The notes under the pieces were generated by a model. The model had not been told where the DNA came from, did no database searches, and saw only the letters and a program-made list of their open reading frames with translations. The position numbers and the translations under genes are program-made. A stretch of 25,000 bases of DNA from Paulinella micropora (Eukaryota > Cercozoa > Imbricatea > Euglyphida > Paulinellidae): contig WBZZ01003052.1 in NCBI GenBank assembly GCA_019918135.1, forward strand, positions 82,501-107,500, in the 5' to 3' direction. Shown piece by piece: positions 17,120-25,000 of the stretch. Within the stretch, counting starts at the first letter, position 1. Every line of letters starts with the position of its first letter.

Positions 17120-17904
17120 GATGTCGTAGTAGTGATCAACAGGAGGACATGTCAGCTCCTATGTTTGGTTTTTGTTCGTTTGTGTTCTGTTCCTCCTTCA
17201 GTCGATTGACTAGTGAATAGAGAAACTAATAGAGAGGGTAGGATAAGATTCCCTGTCCTCTATGAAACACTGTTTGTATGTTTGTTTTTGTTTGAGAAAA
17301 ATAGTCTTTGAGACTTTCTCCGATTTCTTGTTCTCCTTACTCAGATTACTTTCTCCTCCTTCTTTTCTATATTGTATCTAGTATGAGGCACTTGGACCTA
17401 CACACAGATAGTAATAGAGAAGCTAGAAAAGCTCTCCTTGAGAAGTCGACAGTCGGTCGGATAGGTTCTCAGACCTACCTTTAGAAAACGATCAGAGATT
17501 TGCAAAAATACTCTGACGTATGTGTGAGATAATGCAGATAAATGCACAAACTAGAAGGGTAAAGTGTTGTGCTCCTGTCCCTATGCTTGTTTGTGTTTTG
17601 TGTGTGTTCCTTCACTCTTCTGTCCACCTCCTTCTTCTTGGTCTCTGTGTGAGAACAGCAAGAACGACAGAGAGTTTGTATTTGATGTCTCCTTGTGAGC
17701 ACACAGATACTGATTGGGCTAGAGGGTACGAGACACCTGCTTGAGACCAATCAAATTATTTGTTTTGTGAAAGAGTTATGAGGGAGCTGTGTTGGAGTAT
17801 TTGTTTTCGTCTGACGTCCCCGTGCGAGACAGGTCAGTGAAAATTCACTCTGTTGCCTGTGTGGCAAAGCAGAAAGAAATCACCCTAGTGATGTGGACTC
17901 CAAA
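17120..17904 (-). other. 5' leader of the complete element
   Basis: About 785 bp separate the 5' LTR from the MSTE start codon and are well conserved with 5945-6753. Both strands hold short open frames whose peptides are similar between copies, for example a sense-strand frame containing ICVLTRRHQIQTLC near 17480-17750. High nucleotide identity alone may explain this. No coding assignment is made. Confidence 0.65.
17885..17902 (-). promoter_or_regulatory. Probable tRNA primer binding site
   Basis: In element orientation TGGAGTCCACATCACTAG starts two bases after the LTR end, and TGG pairs with the CCA end of tRNA. The block is perfectly conserved in the decayed copy next to its LTR (near 6733-6751). 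The implied tRNA 3' end would have a U discriminator base; I could not identify the tRNA. Confidence 0.6.
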
Positions 17905-18143
17905 TGTAATGCCCCCAACGATCATAGCTCGTAAAAAGTCGGTAATACAACCAAGCACAGTCCTCAAGAATGAGAATGATGTCTCGTTGTATTAGCTCAG
18001 TGAAGCCAAAAAGGAAAACGGCAACAGACCAGGAATAAAATGGCATCAGGTCCAATCCGGACAAATAATACTGAAAAACAAGCTGGTGCACCTGTCACCA
18101 GGAAAAGGTACTTTTTACCGGCTATCCGGGGGTGATGCCTACA
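17905..18143 (-). repeat. 5' LTR of the complete element
   Basis: This is a 239-bp repeat with TG...CA ends, nearly identical to 7607-7841. It has three substitutions plus a 3-bp, a 2-bp and a 1-bp indel relative to that copy. It should contain the promoter for the minus-strand element transcript; no specific TATA box is assigned. Confidence 0.93.
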
Positions 18144-18235
18144 GTCAGACTAGTCAGATCCTTAAGCCTAGTACTAGTAGTACTACTGTACTACTAGTAG
18201 TAAGCTATAGCTATATATATAGCTACATGTACAGC

Positions 18236-18267
<32 letters not shown>

Positions 18268-18590
18268 TACATACATATATATATATATACATATCTAGTA
18301 TATCTAGTATATATATATCTATAGGTTAAGACTCAGACTGTCCATGTCAGACGTTCGACTGTCAGACAGTCAGAGACTAGTAAGAGATCTAGATCTAGCA
18401 CTAGTACTGGTACTATAGCTAGCTATAGCGCTAGCTAGTACATGTACACCTAGTACATATACACTATGATCCCGATTCTCAATGCATGTACATCTAGTAC
18501 ATGTATTGAAATTAATGTTTCGAATTCGATGCATGATGCATTGAAATGCATTGACATTTCAATACACTGGAAATATGTTTTTCATGATCA
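18144..18590. repeat. AT-rich palindrome-dense region
   Basis: The region is packed with CTAG, GTAC, TATA and ATGCAT-type palindromes. It includes a perfect 12-bp inverted repeat with a 4-nt loop (18172-18183 with 18188-18199), an 18-bp perfect palindrome at 18208-18225, and a TA/CATATA run to about 18318. GTCAGAC-type repeats follow near 18340-18375. No gene was seen. Confidence 0.7.
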
Positions 18591-20640
18591 ATAAACAAGA
18601 GCGGCAGCAGAAGCAGAACGCGCGGTCACCGAACTTGAAGAAGAACAAGCTATTAAGAACTAGCACTAGAACGAAAGGAAGCAGACGAAGAAAAGGAAGG
18701 TGACGGCAAGGATGGCAAAGTGTCGGACCAGGATGACGATTCCGTTCAACAGCCCCAGCCCGACGGTTCATCAACGCCTCATTCTGCAAGCTCCTCCGGC
18801 GATGGAACATCATCCCAGTCTTCGCCGCCCCGTCGCGTCCTTCGCTCCAGCACTTCAGGCGCCAACTCGGGCTATCACATGTATATGTTGTTACGTCCGT
18901 ATGGATCCGTGCCCCCACGCCGTGCCATGTTCATTTTGTCGACTCCGACTGCCATACCGACGCCGGACCAAACCACCTTCGCGCGCGAATTAGTTGTCAA
19001 CTACCACGTCGCCAACACGCCGATCCAACTGGCCATCATGCACGCCATCAGCAACGTTCGCGCGTGGGGAGATCAAGCTGCGGTTGCCATCATGGGCGCA
19101 TGTTGGGCTCGCTTCGTCCGCGTCACCGACTCTATCCAGCAGGTATGGCGTTCGTTGTCTCTCATCTGGTTACAGTTCATCCGCTACCTCATTCACGGCC
19201 GTCTGGATAAACACGACACACGGAAGTCAGCTCTCCAAGCCCTCAACCTACGACGCTTCAAGAAGGAGCAACTCTTAGCGTACGTCAACCGATGTATCAC
19301 GTGCCGCACGCGTGACCGGCGTGAGCATCTACGACTGGAACCAGATTGAGGACTTGGGCCGCATGCTGACCCCGATGGAGCGTGACCGATGGAATCAACA
19401 AGCAGATCCAGTCATGCTCACCTACGCCGCCGGCTGGCCGCGCAACCTGGATGACCTCCTCCCTTGGGCCAGGACCCTTGACCCCAATGTCTTGCTCTCA
19501 GTATCTTCTGGGGATGGAGATCCCTGTCCGCACCGACACCGATGATCCATCTACGCGCAAGCGGGACTTTACTCGCCAAGGCCAACCATCCACCCGTACA
19601 GACCGTCGGAGACTCCAACTGCCCCGGCAAGCAAAGACAGCCACGGAGAATGCAAACATCAACCGCCCTTCTCGACAAAAGCGCAAGGCCGACGCCATGG
19701 CTATTGCTCAGACCGCTCCCTCACAGACGTCGACTCGCCCTGACAAGCGTCTGAAGACGACTCATCCGGCCAAGAAGGAACACCCGAACAGAAAGAAGCA
19801 GGCACCGCGACAGCATCTCAAGGGAGCCAACGTTGTGGTGATCCCTTCAAAGAAGACGTTTATGTCCACGACTAAGACTGACTTACCGAGTAGACCGTCG
19901 AACCAGACCAAACGCAAACCGTTTACGGGTATACCCTGCGCCTACTGCAAGGAGCACAACAACTTCTTGAAGAAGGATCAGCTGCCCAGACACTCGTTCG
20001 AGGAATGCAAGCTTCGTCAACAGCACTGGCAGTGCCAAGACGACGACGCCCAGAGGATCAAGCCAACCGACTATATCCCTCTTAAGCCTAAGGCAAGACA
20101 GATTGTTTATGAGACGGAATTCCATCTTTTTGATAAGCCACTTCAAGTGGACGATCGTCAACTAGCTACCATCAGCTACGATTTTCGACCGGAGACTTTT
20201 ACCGAAGCAACTTCGTACCCGTCATCAACACCGGCATTGGCAGCAGTTCCGTCGTCCGCACCGGCCGCACTGCCATTTGCACCGGCCTTTGCTCTTACAC
20301 CGGCCTCTGCGCACCCTATCCCGCAACAACTTCGGAATGCACTGGCAAACCCTCCACAGTTTTCGATTCTACCTGTACCCGTGAAATCTGGACGTCGACA
20401 CTCGACACGAAGCTCTTCCAGTAAACAGGAACAGTCTCCTTGTTCCCAAACCCCTCCGGTATCCTCGCCAGTGCCCCGCTCTAAACGGCGATCTACTCGT
20501 CGGATTCAAGGGCTGAGCGAAGAAGCCGAACAGGCATTACAATGCGCGTCTAGTAGCTCATCGTCCTCGTCCAGCGGATCATCATCATCATCATCACCGT
20601 CATCGTCTAGTTGCTCTCCTGCACAGCCTGGTAGGCCAGC
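18590..20640 (+). pseudogene. Frame-broken Gag-like gene with zinc-knuckle motif
   Basis: Protein-like sequence continues across frame changes. A Glu/Ala-rich coiled-coil-like start (about 18595-18655) moves to another frame at about 18657. Frame 3 runs to about 19295, frame 1 to about 19500 and frame 2 to about 20635. The segment around 19130-19420 (LYLIHGRLDKHDTRKSAL-like helices, then TGVSIYDWNQIEDLGRML) has the helical pattern of a retroelement capsid. At 19930-20030 lies C-x2-C-x14-H-x4-C (CAYC ... HSFEEC), a zinc-knuckle-like motif with a long loop. A basic Pro/Ser/Thr-rich linker precedes it, and Pro/Ala-rich then poly-Ser sequence follows. No protease or RT was seen. The Gag relationship is an inference. 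Frame breaks may be mutations or sequence errors. Confidence 0.5.
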
Positions 20641-22750
20641 AGCGCTAGTTCCATCTCCGACCTCTCAATCCCCCTTGGCTCTCCTGCGGCTACGTATTCG
20701 CTTAGCCCGCTTGCCAACTTCAAGACCCGGACCCCAACATGGAAGGACCGTCTCGCTATCGGATCTCCGCGTGACCTATCCAACAGGAGCATATCGACTC
20801 CGGTACCACCAACACCGATAGCCCCTCGACACGAGCAATTTATATCGGTCAGTCCGTGGCCACCTGCGACCTATGATGGTTTCACAGGCTTCACTCAAGA
20901 CCCCGGTAAGAGAATGAGGAGGAAAGCTGTACTACACGGATCCCCAGATACGGACCCGGCACTCTACATATCTCGGGACATCTATGCCACCTACTTCCCG
21001 ACATTGGCGATGACAAATTGTTTCCTGGCACTCACTCCAAATGCAGACACCTTAGCTACTGGATTTCCAAACACCTCACCACATACCAGGGCTTATGGCC
21101 TGACAATACAATCGTGCAAAACAACATCCCACGCGTGGAACATCACATGGCTCAATCGCAAGCAAGGTGGTATGGCACCTATGACATTTTGGCTGCTGAA
21201 ACCCCACCCAGGTTTACATCAGTTGAGAATTCGCTTATCCCATCGATGGATCCCAACTTTCTTTCTGACCATCCACACCTTACCCGGACCTTCACCCCAT
21301 GGACCGCAACCTCTGTCTCTGGCAAGCCACGTACGCGCGAGAGCCAGATATACTTGCACACGGAACCACAACATTGGTACGCGAAGACCCGTTGGGCCTC
21401 TCCACAACTCGAAGAGTTTTGGCAAGCCTTTATCAATTTCCATCGGTTCCGCCCCATCCTATTAATGCAGTATTATTGGCCCCCGCGCAACTCAGCACAT
21501 GAAATGGATCCCCAAACCTTTGAGGATTTCACACATGGTCTCGAACTCATTGCAAACAATAAGGTGCCCCTAGGGATTATCAACACTGAAGCAATGTGTT
21601 TGTTCCGCGCTGGCGATTCATCTGCCCCCAAGATGACTCGTCGTGGAAAAGGCCGACTTTCGTAGATCGCTTTGAGTGAAATCCTTAACATCTAACAAGG
21701 TGCTACCATGATGTCACGACTCCACCAGAATAACGTGTCGGCTGTCATCTTTTTTCGACAAGGAATGGCTTATGATCCCGTCTTCCGCCCGTGGGGATAG
21801 ATCTTCATACCTCGGCTTACTTGTGGGAGCGAACCCCAACAAGTCCCCTCTGGCAGCCGTCCTTGAAGGACAACTCCTATTCCCATGGTGCAGCATGGAA
21901 GATCCCGCTCCTCAACATATGGAACTCAACCCACAAGTTAAAGAAAGACCGTACATACGCCGTGTTTTTCGACTTCCAACTCGCGAACGCTGCTCCGCTT
22001 TACAACCTACTTTCACCGTCTTCCGTGTAACGACCCAATCTGATTCAAGATCCTCATTACGGACCATTACTACGATGAAGGAAGTTCATGGTCTGAGATA
22101 CACACAGTCAGGGAGCGATCCTACGAATGCGTTGTGGATCTACCACTCAGTTTTTTCGACGAATGTAGCATCACGGCCTACAGTAACTACACAGACGAGA
22201 AGGACGAGCCATTCTTGCGTGAATTCTTTATGGGCAGCAATTACATGGGACATTCAGACATAATCGACAGGAGTGTAGGAACGACCGAACTGGCCGACTC
22301 CGAACTCCGCAAAATCTCCAAAAGAACTGGAATGCCTCATCCGGCACACGCAGAATCATGGATACATTTGAATGTAAGTTCCACTGGGTACGCTACGACT
22401 ATGCCCCATGGCATCTAGCACAGTACTTTTTCATGGTCGTCGGAAGCGAAACCGGACGCGGATTTAGTGGGAAGATTCACGTAGTCCAACACCCCCACCT
22501 TACTGTCCCATGCTTGACTGATATCATCAATCCGTACTCTCGTGACAAACGCCTCCGTGGCTACCCCTACGGAGTTCCGGTTATACGCAAGTATTCGACA
22601 GATCATGAACAACAACAATAATGACACTTTCGGAAGTGGGAACAGAACCCCGATCTCCCTCCAATCGCCTATCAACCAGACGCCCATACCCCGTACGGAC
22701 GATGGACCGATCTCAAGGGAAAGCGAATGGAAATGGTCCTCAGCATGTTC
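20640..22750 (+). pseudogene. Frame-broken unrecognised protein-like region
   Basis: Good globular composition continues across frames: frame 1 about 20640-21015, frame 3 about 21020-21662, mixed frames with stops at 21663-21790, frame 2 about 21791-22027, frame 3 about 22035-22360, and frame 2 about 22360-22740 with TAA TGA at 22619-22624. Segments are rich in Trp, Tyr, Phe, His and Pro (for example EEFWQAFINFHRF, YDYAPWHLAQYFF, WTDLKGKRMEMVLSMF). I do not recognise the family. The region follows the poly-Ser tract of the preceding segment in the same strand, so it may be the same ancestral gene or polyprotein. Intact splicing was considered, but the shifts do not coincide with convincing GT...AG introns. 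Confidence 0.4.
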
Positions 22751-24360
22751 TCACGGAACTGAAAATGAGCACCAACGATCTCGAGCACGAAATTTTGTTG
22801 ACCAGCGGACCAGGAACATATACAACACTCACGCCTGAAGAGACTAGGGAAAATTATCGCATCGGCTATCCCTACGTCGACCGCATCCACCCAGGTTTTG
22901 AGGTTCAGCCATCAGCACCAGGTAACGAACAAAACTCGGTTCAGATCGGTGACTCCCCTGAGAAACCCAACGATAAATCTGGTTCTTCATCAAGTTCCAG
23001 CTCCTCATCGAGCTCGTCATCTAGTTCGAGTTCATCGTCATCGATGTTGGTCCTAGCTCAGCCTCCATCGGCCCCAGCTCCACCACCATCGGCCCCAGTC
23101 CAGCCACCGCTGACCCCAATTCAGTCTACACTGGTTTTAGCTCAGCCACCACCGGCCCCGGCTCATTCACCAGCGGCCACTGGCTCCGACTCACCGGCCG
23201 CATCGTTGCCACAGGCAACTCGTGCGCACCCTGTTCAACCACAGCCCTCATCTGGCTGCAAGCCGAGTGAAAACAAGAAGCACAACAACGACGACGACTC
23301 GAAAGGCGGTGAACACGGCCCCTTTTCGTCATCGTCGAGCAGTTCATCGTCTGGCAGTTCGTCATCAATGCCGACGACGACTTCGACAGCTGTGGCTTCT
23401 CCTCCTCACTCAATGACGCGACGTTCGCAACAACCTCCGAACAAGGACGACGAAATCGATCCTCACGGAATTCGATTTCATCCCTTTTCGATTTTGCCTG
23501 GCATTTTTTGCCTTCGCTACATAAATCCATCCCTTCGCACAGATATCCGTTTCAACCTTGTCAAAAGGATCAACCTGTGGCATCATTTAGGTTTCAACAC
23601 CTCGTACGCTCATGGCAACAGCAATGCAGCCACGGCAACGATCCACGGTAACGCAGACCCTGGAACAAAAAGTGGAATCTGGAAGAAGGTGAGCTTTTTA
23701 GTCAATAAAGGCCAACGAACAGGTAATGCGATCCCGCAACCTCAACCTGACTTTGATAATGGCGCCCGCGAACATGACTTTCCGGACTGCGTCTTTGCTT
23801 TCCAAGCGGCAACCCGCCAAGGACAACATGCTCGCTGGTGCGAATGCGAAGGCACATCATGCGAGCAACCGCACACTGTCACCACCAACATCCCAGCGTG
23901 CATTTAGTGTATCAGCAATAATCCTGCAATTGGCCATCGTCTACGCCAAGTGATCGTCGAGAACTCAACTACTTCGTCAACTGTGGTATAATCATCCCTT
24001 TCTCCATGGACGCTGCCAAGTACAACAGTTCGGCCGCCATCAACGGAGCTCTCCCTCTCAAAGAGAAACGATGCGTATGGAAGACTTTTGCTGACCTTCT
24101 TGCGCCCCTGGGACGTGATAGTATGAGCTTTGCAAATTGCTCAATATCACCCATGCCCCACCTTGGTAACCAGGAGCTTCTATATACGATCTCCCAACAG
24201 GCATCTTTGCCTCAGTTCACCAATGTAAGGGCCCTCATCCTGAATGGCGCCGATGCGGACGCCCAGCCGAATGCCCGACACGCGGCCTGGCTCCCGTTGC
24301 CCAGCCACTCTGCCTCTTCCCGATCATCGAGCTGTACTTCCAAGGCGACGAGTAATTATA
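22750..24360 (+). pseudogene. Ser/Pro-rich protein-like region, continuation
   Basis: Frame 1 is open to a stop at 23905-23907. It encodes a short globular piece (TNDLEHEILLTSGPGTYTTL), then a poly-Ser tract at 22981-23043, Pro/Ala repeats, a second poly-Ser tract near 23326-23370, then mixed sequence including DPHGIRFHPFSIL. From about 23940 a different frame (frame 3) is open to 24440, with convincing composition only to about 24355 (for example CVWKTFADLLAPLGRDSMSF). Alternating disordered Ser/Pro linkers and small globular blocks continue the style of 18590-22750. No family is recognised. Confidence 0.4.
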
Positions 24361-24660
24361 CTGTAATATACAATATAGGATTTACAGGCCCTATGTGGTC
24401 CAAGCTTCCAAGCTCCCCCATATCCTTTATCATAATATGACATTAAAACCGGAAGTATTCTTCAAAACCGGAAATGTAATAAGAATTAATCTTATAATAC
24501 ATTTAATAACAAGGAATCACTTCCACGAGTGAATTCCCGTAAAAACCAATAGCGAAATAACGATGTAGTATACCGTGGGTGTTACAGAGCAGACCGAGGG
24601 GTAGGACAGGAGAAAGCTTGATTAACGTTAGCAAGGTCGTAGGAGACCAGGATCATAATG
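24361..24660. other. AT-rich non-coding stretch
   Basis: The sequence turns AT-rich immediately after the coding-like region ends, with ACCGGAA repeated near 24448 and 24470. No LTR boundary, gene or terminator could be supported. Confidence 0.45.
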
Positions 24661-24677
24661 GACTAGGGTCCATTACA

Positions 24678-24870
24678 AAGGAGGAGGAGGAGGGGGGGGG
24701 AGGGGGGGGGGGGGGGTGGGGGGGCGTAAGAGGTGGACAAGGAGGAAGGGCAGGAGGAGGAGGAGGAGGAGGAAGAAGAAGAAGAAGAAGAAGAAGAAGA
24801 AGAAGAAGAAGGAGGAGGAGGAGTAGGAGGAGGAGTAGGAGTAGGAGGAGGATGAGGATTAGAAGAAAGA
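24678..24870. repeat. Poly-G and GGA/GAA polypurine tract
   Basis: A run of GGA units leads into long G runs (about 24692-24724) broken by single A, T or C bases, then (GGA)n, (AGA)n and AGGAGT-type units to about 24865. The strand is almost purely purine for some 170 bp. Arg/Gly or Ser/Pro frames across it are artefacts. Confidence 0.9.
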
Positions 24871-24934
24871 AGACGACAGAAGAATGCTACAAAGCGTTCT
24901 GGATTACTGGTCAGACTCCTCACCTATGCATGTG

Positions 24935-25000
24935 CATGTGAATGTATGTATGTACGCATGTATGTATGTATGTATGTGTATGTATGTATGCATGTATGCA
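24935..25000. repeat. GTAT tetranucleotide microsatellite
   Basis: Imperfect (ATGT)n with occasional GCATG units runs to the end of the window and likely continues beyond it. Confidence 0.9.

Larger units (their letters stand above)
7607..18143 (-). mobile_element. Near-complete Ty3/gypsy-type LTR retrotransposon
   Basis: Two LTRs of 235 and 239 bp bound a minus-strand element of about 10.5 kb containing gag, protease, RT, RNase H and integrase in that order. The RT-RNase H-integrase order is diagnostic of Ty3/gypsy (Metaviridae-like) elements. The two LTRs differ by about three substitutions and a few 1-3 bp indels, which indicates a fairly recent insertion. A conserved primer-site-like block follows the 5' LTR and a short polypurine tract precedes the 3' LTR. 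No matching target-site duplication was found: CTATCC lies on the left and GTCAGA on the right. Coding frames are broken at three boundaries, described separately. Confidence 0.93.

Noticed and set aside
19141..19173. A 33-bp GT...AG segment as a mini-intron
   Set aside because: Its length is a multiple of three, the frame is open through it with plausible sequence, and it does not explain any of the frame changes.
23692..23725. A 34-bp GT...AG segment as a mini-intron
   Set aside because: Removing it changes frame without clearly connecting to better coding sequence, so splicing is not supported.
24579..24941. Arg/Gly-rich 120-codon plus-strand frame and its Ser/Pro minus-strand shadow
   Set aside because: They are low-complexity translations of the poly-G and GGA/GAA tract.

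Overview
This is eukaryotic DNA. It has long GATA and hexanucleotide microsatellites, large AT-rich non-coding stretches, a nested set of transposable elements, a Ty3/gypsy-type LTR retrotransposon with TG...CA long terminal repeats, and no bacterial-style operons or ribosome binding sites. The host lineage cannot be fixed from sequence alone. The repeat load and the unusual retroelement proteins would fit an alga, another protist or an early-diverging plant. No intact host gene was recognised.

Layout, left to right. Positions 1-1500 are GATA/GACA and ACATCT microsatellites separated by short unique pieces and one duplicated 70-bp block. Positions 1500-2540 hold nothing recognisable. Positions 2541-3491 look like a non-autonomous inverted-repeat element that contains an internal tandem duplication. 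The second unit of that duplication is split by a 274-bp MITE with TA target duplication. Positions 3785-7332 are a decayed 5' portion of an LTR retrotransposon on the minus strand (gag fragments, leader, 5' LTR). Its LTR carries a second copy of the same MITE. Positions 7607-18143 are a nearly complete second copy of the retrotransposon, also on the minus strand. Positions 18144-18590 are AT-rich with many palindromes. Positions 18590-24360 are a plus-strand coding-like region broken into many frames, with a retrotransposon-Gag-like start, a zinc-knuckle-like motif, several poly-serine tracts and unrecognised globular segments. The right end is a long polypurine/poly-G tract and a GTAT-type microsatellite.

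In the complete element the order on the minus strand is LTR - primer binding site - leader - gag - protease - RT/RNase H/integrase - integrase C-terminus - 3' UTR - polypurine tract - LTR. RT, RNase H and integrase catalytic residues are all present. The coding region is divided into separate frames. Gag and protease lie in one frame separated by a single UGA followed by CUG. Protease to polymerase needs a +1 shift near a UAC UGA C. Polymerase to the integrase C-terminus needs a -1 shift at a U UUG GGA heptamer just before a UGA. Downstream frames lack a nearby ATG, so either these are recoding sites or the copy carries point lesions. The very frame-broken region to the right raises the alternative that uncorrected indels exist in this assembly, so the recoding idea needs comparison with other copies.
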